DNA of 64,000 nt from Castor canadensis (GCF_047511655.1 NC_133405.1:92105046-92169045), one strand, 5' to 3'; counted from the stretch's first letter, positions 44,582 to 54,860 are shown. Notes: a model not told the origin generated them from the letters alone. Program-made: numbers and translations.

Positions 44582-45068
44582 ATCAAGGGCAAACACAACA
44601 AGGGGATTGGACTATGAGCACATGATAAAAGCGAGAGCACACAAGGGAGGGGTGAGGATAGGTAAGACACCTAAAAAACTAGCTAGCATTTGTTGCCCTT
44701 AACGCAGAGAAACTAAAGCAGATACCTTAAAAGCAACTGAGGCCAATAGGAAAAGGGGACCAGGTACTAGAGAAAAGGTTAGATCAAAAAGAATTAACCT
44801 AGAAGGTAACACACACTCACAGGAAATCAATGTGAGTCAATGCCCTGTATAGCTATCCTTATCTCAACCAGCAAAACCCCTTGTTCCTTCCTATTATTGC
44901 TTATACTCTCTCTACAACAAAATTAGAGATAAGGGCAAAATAGTTTCTGCTGGGTATTGAGGGGGGGGAGCGGGAGGGGGTGGAGTGGGTGGTAAGGGAG
45001 GGGGTGGGGGCAGGGGGGAGAAATGAACCAAGCCTTGTATGCACATATGAATAATAAAAGAAAAATGA
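44582..45068 (+). other. L1 3'UTR with G-rich polypurine tract
   Basis: Non-coding 3' end of the L1. It contains a G-rich block at 44959-45020 with at least four runs of three or more G, a G-quadruplex candidate of the type known in L1 3'UTRs. The polyadenylation region ATGAATAATAAAAG follows. This block, in truncated form, identifies all the young L1 insertions in the window. Confidence 0.88.
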
Positions 45069-45077
45069 AAAAAAAAA

Positions 45078-45152
45078 GATTTATTACATGTGGTTTTGAT
45101 AAGGTACCATCAATAAATGAATGAATGAATAAATAAATAAATAAATCAAAAG
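45078..45152 (+). other. Candidate 3'-transduced sequence
   Basis: Between the L1 poly-A and the second A-run before the right TSD lie about 75 bp not found in the other L1 3' ends of the window: TTTATTACATGTGGTTTTG, GGTACCATC, then (AATG)n(AAAT)n with several AATAAA hexamers. This is the expected result of transcription reading through the L1 signal to a downstream signal at the source locus. Confidence 0.75.
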
Positions 45153-45162
45153 GAAAAAAAAA

Positions 45163-45177
45163 AAGAAATATTGTCTC
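45163..45177 (+). repeat. Target-site duplication, right copy
   Basis: AAGAAATATTGTCTC, matching 40746-40760 in all 15 bases. Host HAL1-like sequence resumes right after. Confidence 0.93.
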
Positions 45178-45500
45178 TAATTCATGGAACAAAAAATGAA
45201 GGTGTTACTTAAATTCAGAAAGTTAGCCAAAAGAGAAACTATACTAGTAGCATAAAGGAGTTAAACTTGGTGCAAATGATTTAAACTTTCATGTCACAGA
45301 GGACATTAACGTGTAGTGTGTGAAACTGATGATTTTTTAAATGGCCTTATTTACCTATGGAAATAAAAATCAGAATAGCTGAAAGTAGATGCCAAAAGTG
45401 AATATGGGGGTGGGGATGTGTGTGGCAGTGGACTCTTGCTTTTCTTAAGACCTTCTGTACTAATCTGAGTTTTCTAAATAATGTATATGCATTATTTATT
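45178..45500 (+). repeat. Continuation of the HAL1/L1M target
   Basis: Old sequence continuing 40320-40745 after the L1 insertion. Resembles an ancient L1 3' region (GATTTAAACTTTCATGTCAC). Confidence 0.45.
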
Positions 45501-45505
45501 TATTG

Positions 45506-45713
45506 AGTGGTGGGACTAAGGTTTGAACTCAGGGCTTTGTGCTTGCAAAGTACACACTCATCACTTGAGCCACACCTCCAGTCCATTTTCCTTTGATTAT
45601 TTTGGAGATGGGATCTTGCAAACCATTTGCCTGGGCTGGCCTTGAACCATGATCCTGTGAATCTCAGCCTCCCAAGTAGCTAGAATTACAGGCGTAAGCC
45701 ACCACTGCCTTGG
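45506..45713 (-). repeat. Dimeric B1/ID-type SINE
   Basis: GGTGGGACTAAGGTTTGAAC through GCGTAAGCCACCACTGCC. Confidence 0.83.
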
Positions 45714-46185
45714 CTGTATTACTTCTATTTTAAATGAACATTTGAGAAAAACACAAAAAGTACAAAAAAGAACACTTCTGCCAATGACTCCCCCCAAATT
45801 TTCTTGTCCCTTCAGACATACTACACCATAATATAACATTTGTGAAACCTTCCAGTCTCCCTTCCTGCCTCTCTCTTAAATGCAGAACCTGCTCCAGTCA
45901 AACTGGAATGTTAGCCCAAATATGGCATATTTACTCCCACCTCCTTACTTCTTGTCTCCCAGTCCTGGAAAGCCCTTCCTCAACTCCACCAGTCAGAATT
46001 CTCCTTATTCTTTAAATCTCCTTCAAAAACATTTTGTCTCCTGGCAGAACTTTTCTCCCTCCTCAAGGGTTCCCATTAAGTCCTCATTCAAGTCTCTGAC
46101 ACCTAAGTACCTTTCCTTTACATACATTATTTTAGGTCAGTGTTTCATGCCAACCTTTCATACAACCTACTAGAGATGTCTAATA
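45714..46185. other. Unassigned intergenic DNA
   Basis: Pyrimidine-rich on the plus strand, resembling a worn L2 but not assignable with confidence. No gene. Confidence 0.4.
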
Positions 46186-46189
46186 TACC

Positions 46190-46970
46190 ACTTTGTCACT
46201 CCCCTGCTTCAAACCCTCCTACAGCTTCTCATTGTTCATGGGATCAAAGCTGAGGTTGACTGCATGGCTTCCACCACTTGTTCCACTGCATGGAACAATA
46301 TTAAGCCCCCTTTGATGCATGCTTTTTTTTTTTTTTGGTGGGACTGAGGTTTGAACTCAGGGCTTTGCACTTGCAAGGCAGGTACTCTACCACTTGAGCC
46401 ACACCTCCAGTCCTTAAGCCCCCTTTGAAACCCATACACTTTCACATTCTTCATATAACTTTTCTTAGGCAGTTCCTCTGCTTGGAATATTTTTTCCTCC
46501 CTTCACACATGGTAAACATCAACTCCTCTTTCAAGACTTAGTTCAAGTACCCTCTATAAAGGAGTAATTCCTGCAACCCAACCCAACCCAGGGAGAACCA
46601 CCCAATGCTTCCTATATCCTTGCTTTGCCTCATCTAGATTTCTATTATATCAGCTGCCAGACTTAGTGCACTTACCTGCTTACCTGATTAGACTCTGAAT
46701 TCCTGGAGGATATGGAGTATATGCTTTCCCCAGAATTGAGTAGAGAGCCAACATGCAGAAAGAATTCAACATACGCTTGTAGGAAAAATGGATGGAAAAA
46801 TTATGTGAATGTACACAGGAAAAAACAAATGAGCAAATAAATGAGTAAAATGCTTACATTAATGCATGAATGTGAATGAGTTGAGTTAGTACATGAGTAA
46901 GTGAATGAATTATTAGATGGATGAATGAGAAAAATAAACCAATACGTAAATGAATGAAAAGTGCATGTGC
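46190..46970 (+). repeat. L2 LINE 3' fragment with (TGAA)n tail
   Basis: CCCCTGCTTCAAACCCTCCT, CTCCTCTTTCAAGACTTAGT, GATTAGACTCTGAATTCCTG follow the L2 3' end. It is followed by the degenerate TGAATGAA tail (46800-46965) typical of L2. A SINE piece is inserted at 46322-46413. Confidence 0.7.
46322..46413 (-). repeat. ID-half SINE fragment
   Basis: A T-run then GGTGGGACTGAGGTTTGAAC through CACTTGAGCCACACCTCCAG. Confidence 0.85.
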
Positions 46971-47054
46971 TGGTGGGGGCATGAAAGAATGAATTCCCAC
47001 CTGTGTTTTGCAGCAAACTCAACAGGAAGTACTGCCCCGCTCTCCACCCATCTA

Positions 47055-48110
47055 AATTGCACATCAGTATTAACAGCTTTCAGATTACAACGAACAAAGA
47101 CACACTCAGGTTAATGATGGGGATTTATTAAAGCACTCACAGGGAAATAAGGAAGACAAGAACAGCTACACAGGCAGCCTCACGGAAGAACAGAAACTTG
47201 AAAATTGTTCATGATCCAAAGCAGCACTAGAGCCTGGCTTATCTTGTCATCCCCTCAGCTGCAGGCATCTGTTGCTCCCTTCTCTAGTGCTTCACAAAAT
47301 GGTGACTCAACTACTTTCTGGCTGTATTTATTCTCCTCCTACTGCTACTGACTAACTTCTTTCTGTTCCCCTTATTGCTAGTCCATGGCTTTTGCTGCCT
47401 CCCAGCCTCTAGGATTCCTGCAGCTTCATGGCTCGTGGGGCTTCAGTTCATATTAATCCAGGCTTCTTTGTAGCTTCTGCGTGCCTTGCTGCCTCTTCAA
47501 TTCCTGTTGCCTTGCTGCCATGTAGTTCCAGCTACAAGAGCCTTGTGGCTCTTGTTCTCATTTCTGCTGCCTCATGGATCTCATATTGTCAGTTTTGTCT
47601 CATGGTTTTTGTTCATCATGGGTCCTATTGCTTCATGGCTTCTGCTACCTTGTGGCCCCACAATCTCATGATACAAGTACCTCATGACTTACACTGACTT
47701 ACAATTTCAACAGCTTTGTTTTTGTTGTTTGGTTTCTGGCCACCTCCCACCCACCACTTCTGCTCCATTATATTCTAATTGATTGTTCACTTCTTCTGAA
47801 TATCACATTCAGCCTTCCTGAAAGATGTTTCATGCATTTCCCATTAGATACCCACCATCCCTATAAGGTGGTATCCTTACACCAGTCCACCTAATAGGCT
47901 GCTGGCCAAGTCTATAGATTGTCTGCCTTGAGTCAGACACTATCCCAATCTAGCCACCTGTGGTCAGGACTATGAGGTCACATGGTACAGAGCATGGAGA
48001 CTAATGCTAAAGAAACCCCCTAGAAGGGACTGCAGGCATGGCAGGTTTGCTGAGGGTTTACAGAAGGTGGCAGTGTAATTGGCAGCATTTTGTATAGCCT
48101 ATCCTGTACA
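47055..48110 (-). mobile_element. Old ERVL-like LTR downstream of SMC1A
   Basis: On the minus strand it reads as an LTR: a 5' part with AACCCTCAGCAAACCTGCCA and TGACTCAAGGCAGACAATC, a middle made of degenerate GCAGCAAGGC/CCATGAAGCA-type units (47390-47690), and an end TTTAATAAATCCCCATCATT followed by GAGTGTGTCTTTGTTCGTTG. No retroviral coding sequence is present. Family and boundaries are approximate. It shares the orientation of SMC1A. Confidence 0.5.
47124..47129 (-). terminator. SMC1A: Distal polyadenylation signal AATAAA
   Basis: Minus-strand AATAAA, with a likely cleavage point about 15-20 nt later (near 47108). A GU/U-rich element, GAGTGTGTCTTTGTTCGTTG, follows immediately, so hexamer, spacing and downstream element are all present. 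The signal lies in the LTR's own 3' region. Confidence 0.55.
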
Positions 48111-48204
48111 TCAACCTTCAAGGCTCAACCTAAGTCCCACCTTCTCCCTGACCACCTCTGCTTATCCTGATCTGTAATGGGAAAGATCAAGGCGATAGAG
48201 GTGG

Positions 48205-48300
48205 CATGAAAAGAAAACTTGGGTTCCAGTTCTGGCTTCAACACTGCCTAGCAATGGCACCTTGGGAAATTAATTTCCCTCCGTATGTCTTAGGTGGGGG
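48205..48300 (+). repeat. MIR element
   Basis: GGGTTCCAGTTCTGGCTTCA, TGCCTAGCAATGGCACCTTG. It is antisense to SMC1A. Confidence 0.7.
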
Positions 48301-48480
48301 TTGGGCAGTCTCTAACTTCCCTTATAGGTCTGACATTCTGGGCATTTCACTATATGTTATTTAATAAGGGGTATGAATCTTACCTGGGAAAGCCCTCAAA
48401 AACACCTCTTGAGGTAGGAAAGGGAGTCAGAGTCCTGGCTTGGAAAAGCCTCACTGCACACAGGAGGTGCTTAGTCAAGA

Positions 48481-48486
48481 TTTATT
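48481..48486 (-). terminator. SMC1A: Candidate intermediate polyadenylation signal
   Basis: Minus-strand AATAAA (CAATAAATCTTGAC) with CTCCTGTGTGCAGTGAGG downstream as a possible GU element. It would give a 3'UTR of about 4.5 kb. Confidence 0.3.
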
Positions 48487-48844
48487 GAACTGGATGGATG
48501 AATCAATGGTGTAGGTGGGGGGAACAACACCATACAGCAAACAAAATGTTTAATTTGAGGAAAGGGTTTCAGGTGCTAGAAGGAGATTCTGATTTACAGA
48601 TAGATGAGTAAAGAGACAACTGAGATAGGGTAGGAATATTGGCTATTCATGGGTATTCATTCTATCCTGTCAACCTCTACATTCAATAACCAGTCACCAA
48701 GTCCAGTTCATCATCTTAATGGCTCACACGTTATCACCCTGAATCCATTCCTACTGCACTCGTCCTAGAGCAGGCATCCTGGTATTCTCAAGTTTCCTAA
48801 TTTCCATCTTCATTCTCTTCCTCTCAAATTCACTCATGCATCCA

Positions 48845-48985
48845 TTCATTCAGAAATTTTATTGGGTGCCTATTTTGTGTCAGGCACTGTGCTTTTTGCA
48901 GGGGCTATACCAGTAAGCAAGATATCCCCAGGATCATCCTTGTCATGCTTACAGCTTATTCAGAGACAAAATAAGCAAGTATAAT
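48845..48985 (+). repeat. L2 LINE fragment
   Basis: TTATTGGGTGCCTATTTTGT, CAGGCACTGTGC, then ACCAGTAAGCAAGATATCC match the familiar L2 3' segment. Confidence 0.8.
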
Positions 48986-49289
48986 GTGAGAGGTTGAATA
49001 ACAAGAGAAACTGCAGGCACATGTGCACACAGCATGAACAGCTAACCTAATCAATTCACACCCTGCCTGGCCAAAAATGGGTTAAGATCACATCTCATCT
49101 GGAGCCTCCTCTACTTAAAACTGGTTTCACCGCTCTCCCAGTCTTCAAGCTATGGTTCCCAAACTTGCTGCACACTACTCATATGACCTTTATAAACACG
49201 AGATTAAGGCCCCACCCCATTTGCTGCAACTGTTTACGAGGCCAGAGCCTAGAATGGCCATCTGTTTCTGGTATACAGCCAGTATGGGA

Positions 49290-49640
49290 AACACTATCCC
49301 ATAAAACAAATCCAAACTCCATCCAGAACTTACAACCCTCTTCCAATCTGGTCCTAAGTACCTCTAGCTTTTTCTTGTTGCTCTTTGTTTACCCCAGGAG
49401 TCCTTATACTTTGCTTTCTTTCTTGCCTTCAGGTTTTTGTGCATACTTTCTACTATCTGGGATTTCCTTCTTGTTCATGCAGCAAATTCCTACCAGCTCC
49501 TCAAGTCTCAGTTCAGGTATCAACCCCTACATGCTCCTCCTGTTACTAGCAGACACCATATGGTTAATAGCTGTTCTTATGAAATGCCTCAACTAGGCAA
49601 TGAGTTCCTCAAAAGTAGGATAAAGATTTGACTATCTTTG
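49290..49640 (+). repeat. L2 LINE fragment
   Basis: CTGGTCCTAAGTACCTCTAG, CAGCTCCTCAAGTCTCAGTT and CAATGAGTTCCTCAAAAGTA are in L2 3'-end order. Confidence 0.65.
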
Positions 49641-49894
49641 TGTTCCTAATGTGTCCCAACACTATGATTTCCAGAGTGAAGTGCCCAAATGAAGGAATAT
49701 ACTATTGTGGAGTACTGGATTCAGAGTGTAAGGGAGTCAATCAAGTTCTTCTTAGTCATAGAGCTTCTACTCAGAGCCAGCATGCTCTTAGTAACACACT
49801 ATTAATGTCTGCCTTCCTTGAAGCACACCCTTCACTGACATGTGATGCCTTGGGATGACAGAAGAGACATGAAGAGAGAGCAGTGAGCAAGCAC

Positions 49895-49985
49895 AAAGGA
49901 GATCCAAGTGAAGGTCTAGGCTCTGCCACTAAACCACTGGAATTTCAGTAAGTCATCTCACTGTCCTGATCCTAAGGACTTAAGT
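49895..49985 (+). repeat. MIR fragment
   Basis: CTAGGCTCTGCCACTAAACC then CAGTAAGTCATCTCACTG. Confidence 0.6.
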
Positions 49986-50029
49986 CCTTGAAGCTCCTTT
50001 GTAGTACATTTTTCCCCCTGTGTGCCATG

Positions 50030-50120
50030 GTCTCAGCCCAAGGCATTTCATGTAATCCTTTCTATCCTGTGAGGTAGAGGGTTAGTTATCCGGGTTATTA
50101 TCCACACCTATTGGATCAAT
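50030..50120 (-). repeat. MIR fragment
   Basis: ATGTAATCCTTTCTATCCTG then GAGGTAGAGGGTTAGTTATC, the complement of the MIR 3' core. Confidence 0.6.
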
Positions 50121-50329
50121 TTCCAAAGGTGGGACCAAAGTTATTAACATTTAAAGAGCTCGACATCCTTTGGATATGGGGGTACAGCAGGGAACTGCTG
50201 CTTTTCCTTATAAGCCCTTCTGTACTATTTTTTCACCTGTGTATACAGTTTTTTTAAAAATGAAAAAAAGCTTTACAAATCATTCTGCTGTACAGCCAAG
50301 GTTGATAACACCTTTACAGTGGAAAAAGC

Positions 50330-50585
50330 ACTAGAATGAATTGGAAGACTTGGGTTCAAGCTCACACTGTTTATCTGGTAGATGGGTCACTTAAACCTTT
50401 CGGGGCCTCAGTCTTCTTACCTTTTTTTTTGGGGGGGGGTGGCACTGGGATTTGAACTCAAGGCCTCACGCTTGCCAGGCAGGCGTTCTACCACTTGAGC
50501 CACTTTAGCAGTCCAGTCCAGTTTTCTTATCTTTAAAGTGGGGAAAATAGCAATCTCTACCTTTAAAAAGTTGTGATCTAGATAC
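50330..50585 (+). repeat. MIR element split by a SINE
   Basis: The MIR core (GAAGACTTGGGTTCAAGCTC, TGGGTCACTTAAACCTTTCG, CCTCAGTCTTCTTACC) is interrupted by an ID-half SINE at 50419-50515. It resumes with TTTTCTTATCTTTAAAGTGG, restoring the order. Confidence 0.8.
50419..50515 (-). repeat. ID-half SINE inside MIR
   Basis: TTTTTTTGGGGGGGGGTGG then CACTGGGATTTGAACTCAAG through CACTTGAGCCACTTTAGCAG. The SINE is in SMC1A sense orientation. Confidence 0.85.
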
Positions 50586-50644
50586 ACCAGCCAAACTGCT
50601 CCAAATATATTTAATGTTGCTTTCCCTTTGCTGTTGCAAAATAA

Positions 50645-50720
50645 GAGAAAAATGAGGCTCAGAGGTGAAGTAACATGCCTGTTTTCACAGCTAGGATTTG
50701 AACCAGGTCTGATCCCCAAA
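50645..50720 (-). repeat. MIR fragment
   Basis: AAAAATGAGGCTCAGAGGTG then CACAGCTAGGATTTGAACCA. Confidence 0.75.
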
Positions 50721-50759
50721 CTGTGCCAGCATTTGCCAAATTATGGCATATGTACCACT

Positions 50760-51440
50760 GGTGGTATGTGACTCCTTTGGTTGAACACAGACAATTTTAT
50801 TTTGCTTAATTATGCCTTTTAATATGTATTAGAAAAGTACATAAGCACATCAAACCCATGATTTCACAGCTATCACTACTTAGGATGAAGCTGACATAGA
50901 TAGGTAATGTTAGACCTTGGATCACCTCAGGAAAAATATTGAGTAAATAGTATAGGAGGGTAATTTGGAAATGTTGATCAGAAACAAATAGATAAATATC
51001 CTATGACTGCAATTTCATCTCTAGGAATTAACCCTAGGTAAACTTTCAAACACACACAAACTTTCATACAGGTACAGGTATGCTCCTATGTAGTATTTTA
51101 TAATAGCAAAAACTGAAAATAGTTAATGTCCATCACAATAAGTAAATGTGGTAGAATCACATGATGGCAACTTATATAGCAATTAGAGGATGGGCTGATC
51201 TACACTTAGCAACATGCACAAATCTCAAAAGTGTTGTTAAGCAAAGAAAGCAAATTGGAGAAGAATTTAAAGTACCATTTGCATTAGACAATAATTTCAG
51301 GGAATTCATATGTGTATAAAAATATTAAAACTAAGTGTAGATAGAAATGCAAGCATAACAGCAGTATGAAAAGGGGAAGGAGCAGGAGGAGTGGTCAAAT
51401 GAGGCTACCCTTATCTGCAATAATCTAATTTCTTAAAGAG
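50760..51440 (+). repeat. Old L1 3' fragment
   Basis: ATCTCTAGGAATTAACCCTA, TTTATAATAGCAAAAACTGA and CAAAAGTGTTGTTAAGCAAA are L1M ORF2-end/3'UTR-like. It is antisense to SMC1A. Confidence 0.6.
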
Positions 51441-51479
51441 AATGGATTCATGCATTACTTGTGTAATTAGCTCTTCTAG

Positions 51480-51556
51480 GAAATGCTAGGGATCAAATCC
51501 AGGGCTTCATACACACTAAACATGTGCTCTACCACTGAGGAACATTCCCAGCCCTG
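51480..51556 (-). repeat. ID element
   Basis: GGAAATGCTAGGGATCAAAT through CACTGAGGAACATTCCCAGC. Confidence 0.78.
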
Positions 51557-52030
51557 ATTTAACTTTTAAAAAACAAAAAAGCAATATATAGATTACGGTA
51601 AATGGGATGATGTATATGAAATGAGTAAAGGCTGAACTCACTGCACCAGGCTTTGTTGCCTCTGCACAGTCCTTACAGCTAATGAAGTTAGTTCCCAACA
51701 GGAAACTCACACATTAGGCTGAGATATGGCCCAGGTTACCTCTCCCCCTAGTTCCTTACAACCTAGGTTGGGGCTCAGGCACCCAGTTATACATGGTTGA
51801 AGCTATAGGATTCCTCAGGCCCTCCACTTACCAGGTAAATCCTATTATCACCCTGGAACTTTTCCAGTATCCAGGGCATTCAGCACCTTCCAGATTTGGA
51901 GGTTCCTTCCGTTCCTAACAGCTGGGGTCAGAAGCCCTCATGTTTCCAGGCATGAAAAGGCTTGTATTTTGAGGGATCGGCACCTAGTGGTCTCCACACA
52001 TAGATAAGGCCTCTAGTGAGGAGCATGACA
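51557..52030. other. SMC1A 3'UTR, unassigned part
   Basis: No repeat family recognised. It is probably unique 3'UTR sequence of SMC1A. Confidence 0.4.
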
Positions 52031-52034
52031 TCAT

Positions 52035-52215
52035 TAAATCCTATGAGGTAGGTAATATTTTTAGCCGCATTTTACAGATGAGGGAACTGAGGCACAGAAA
52101 GGTCAAATAACTTTCCCAGTGTTAAACAAGTATTAAGTGATAAAAATCGGGACCAGAACTCAACTTTCTGTCCCCAGAGCCCATGCTCTGCTCCTAGTGC
52201 CTGATCAAATCCTCC
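52035..52215 (-). repeat. MIR element
   Basis: CCTATGAGGTAGGTAATATT, GCATTTTACAGATGAGGGAA and CTGAGGCACAGAAAGGTC are a clear antisense MIR core, so the element is in SMC1A sense orientation. Confidence 0.88.
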
Positions 52216-52329
52216 CAATTTGTCAAGATCCGGATCAAACAAGACTTTCTCCAGGAAACCTGGAGGTGATCCTCCTCCTCTCAAATTATTTATGACATCT
52301 GGCTAACCACAGTAACTTATAAATCTACT

Positions 52330-52465
52330 GCATCTCCTCACCAGGAGGATAGAGATCATCTCAGTATTTTAGGTATAGAGCTTGACAAATAAAGAGCATT
52401 CAGTATGTGTTTGATGAATACACAAATGAATGAGTACATGAATGAGTGAATGAGGACAATTTCTG
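52330..52465 (+). repeat. L2 3' end with TGAA tail
   Basis: GACAAATAAAGAGCATTCAG then the TGAATGAG-type tail to 52460. Confidence 0.65.
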
Positions 52466-52588
52466 GTAACTGCCTAAGACTCCTATGAAGTCCTGAGTAC
52501 CTTTGCCCGGTTCTGGGGTGCCGTCATCCTAAGCTCTCTTGGAATCATATTCAGCCTAGGCTCCTCTTCAAACAAGTCTCCAATATCT

Positions 52589-52594
52589 TTTATT
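52589..52594 (-). terminator. SMC1A: Candidate proximal polyadenylation signal
   Basis: Minus-strand AATAAA (TTAATAAAAGATATTGG), about 390 nt after the stop codon and just 3' of the (TG)n tract in the transcript. The downstream sequence is only weakly U-rich. Confidence 0.4.
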
Positions 52595-52621
52595 AATTTG
52601 CAAACACACTCACATGCACAT

Positions 52622-52623
<2 letters not shown>

Positions 52624-52666
<43 letters not shown>
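52624..52666 (-). repeat. (CA)n microsatellite, (UG)n in the SMC1A 3'UTR
   Basis: About 43 bp of pure CA on the plus strand, starting 320 nt after the SMC1A stop. In the transcript it reads (UG)n, a known type of binding site for TDP-43 and CELF proteins. Confidence 0.95.
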
Positions 52667-52668
<2 letters not shown>

Positions 52669-52986
52669 GCAAAAGGCCCAAAGGACCCATGACTATGTGT
52701 GTGAAGGAGAGGTCTGGGAGGGGAAAATGGACAGATGGCCCTGTTTAGCTCAGGTTAGCTCAGCTCAGCACCTCCTTCCAGAGGCTAGGATGTTCCCTGC
52801 AGCTCATGAATTTTTGCTTCAGACCTAACATCACCTCTGTTCCTCTTCGTACTTGATAGCCGTGCCTAAATCCCATGACTATACCAAACAGGGCCAGGAG
52901 GGAGCAGAAGGTTGGGAGCCAAATAGCCAGAGAATGGGAGAGAGGCAGCTTAGGGATCCAGACAGGGCGGAAGGGCAGAATTACTG

Positions 52987-53127
<141 letters not shown>

Positions 53128-53359
53128 CTAGACCAAGGGTCTCAACCCCTCCTCCCTACACACCTGCCCAAAGCCCAGGCAATGGTTCTCTCTGGGTGTG
53201 AGAGGATGTGCTGAGTCCCATGTGCCTTTGCTCCCTGCCTACCTCTGTACTCTCCTTTCTCCACTGCCTGGCCTTTCTACTTATCCCCATATTCAATGGC
53301 CCTACCCAAATGGGCTGGCTAAGCCTCCAGGGCAGGGCTCCAAAAAGCCCAGATGGCTA

Positions 53360-53620
<261 letters not shown>

Positions 53621-53788
53621 TCAAGCCCTAACACTACCCTATGTTTTCCAGTCAGAATCAGTAGGCAGAGGGAGTGGGGTAAGGAGCAGAGGGTGAGGGA
53701 AGAGAGGCTGAGAGAAGGCTACTGACTACCACGGCATGACCCTGGGCCCAGCCTACCAGGCACGGAGAACAGGCAGCAGGAACAGTTA

Positions 53789-53953
<165 letters not shown>

Positions 53954-54244
53954 TTAGGTGAGCTGACACCAAGAGGGGAATGGGGTGGCAAGGCAGGGTG
54001 GGACAGCCCCAGGGCCCATCAAAAAGGCCAGCTTCCCCCTCTGATTCATCAGAGATTAAAAAAACCCCAGGTCTTAATGTTGCCGAGGCCCCTACAAGCC
54101 AATATATCAACCAAGGCCTCCTCTACACCCAGCCCTGTGCTCTAGGATCCTGCAGAGGCTAGTTGGGGAGACAGAGCTGTCCTCCGCTCTGGCCATACTG
54201 ACCAAGCTATCCAGAGGTCTACCCCATCCCAACACACACCATGT

Positions 54245-54575
54245 CGTCATGCCTCCTTGTCTCTGTACATGCAGCATACTCAGCCTAGAATGCCTGCTGA
54301 ACTTTCTGGCAAACATCTACTCATGCTTTATACTCCTGCCCAAGTGTCACTTGCCTTAAAAGTCTTCCCTGGCCTACCCACACCCTCCTCCAAACTGGGT
54401 TAGCTTGTATACACAGCATCCAAGATCACACAGTTTTAACACTTAGCATAACTGTTTATGTGTCTGGCTTCCACTAGTCTGTGAGCTCCTCCAGACCAAG
54501 ACCATATCTGACTCATCTGCCTCCAATCCTTCCACAGGTTCTGGTATAAGGGCAGCACTCAAGAAATGTTCACAG
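54245..54575 (+). repeat. L2 LINE fragment in SMC1A intron
   Basis: TGCCCAAGTGTCACTTGCC, TTCCCTGGCCTACCCACACC, CTGTGAGCTCCTCCAGACC and GCAGCACTCAAGAAATG give a clear L2 3' end. Confidence 0.8.
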
Positions 54576-54629
54576 GGTGATCCTGTACAATCAAGCACTA
54601 AGTTGTAGGGGCCAGACTCAAGCACTTCT

Positions 54630-54860
54630 GGTATTTAGGAAGAGGAGGTCAGAGTATGCCTCAGAGGTCTAACAGGGCTTCCTAGAGGAAGGTGATGGCC
54701 AAGCTAGATTTGCACAGAAAAGTCTTATAGCTAGCAATCATGTGAGCAAAAGCCTGGAAGTATGACTGAACACATGCAGGGGCCAGGGAGGACATGCTGA
54801 ATGGATGAGAGTGGATAGGGAAGACAGGGCCAAGAAAACCAAGGCCAAATATGCTATAGA
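54630..54860 (-). repeat. L2-like fragment in SMC1A intron
   Basis: AGGGCTTCCTAGAGGAAGGT, GAGCAAAAGCCTGGAAGT. Antisense L2 text. Confidence 0.6.

Larger units (their letters stand above)
40761..45162 (+). mobile_element. Young L1, truncated at the ORF2 start, with 3' transduction
   Basis: The inserted unit starts two bases before the ORF2 ATG, so it lacks the 5'UTR, ORF1 and the inter-ORF region. It keeps all of ORF2, the 3'UTR (44582-45068), a first poly-A (45069-45077), about 75 bp of foreign sequence and a second poly-A ending at 45162. The 15-bp TSD is perfect. Without the L1 promoter and ORF1 it should not be able to mobilise itself. The intact reading frame and perfect TSD indicate a recent insertion. 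Confidence 0.93.
47105..52986 (-). other. SMC1A: SMC1A 3'UTR and downstream region (proposed extent)
   Basis: The region directly follows the SMC1A stop codon. From memory, human SMC1A has an unusually long 3'UTR of several kilobases, and the last strong polyadenylation site on this strand (47124) gives about 5.9 kb. It is mostly MIR, L2, L1M and SINE pieces, so only transcript data can prove the end. Two nearer signals (52589, 48481) would give shorter forms. Confidence 0.5.

Noticed and set aside
1-47000. 5' exons of IQSEC2, the expected neighbour
   Set aside because: No ORF or exon-like segment resembling IQSEC2 coding sequence is seen on either strand. The gene probably lies beyond the left edge.
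47428-47697. 89-codon plus-strand frame with hydrophobic stretches
   Set aside because: It is antisense to the LTR and made from its degenerate internal repeats.
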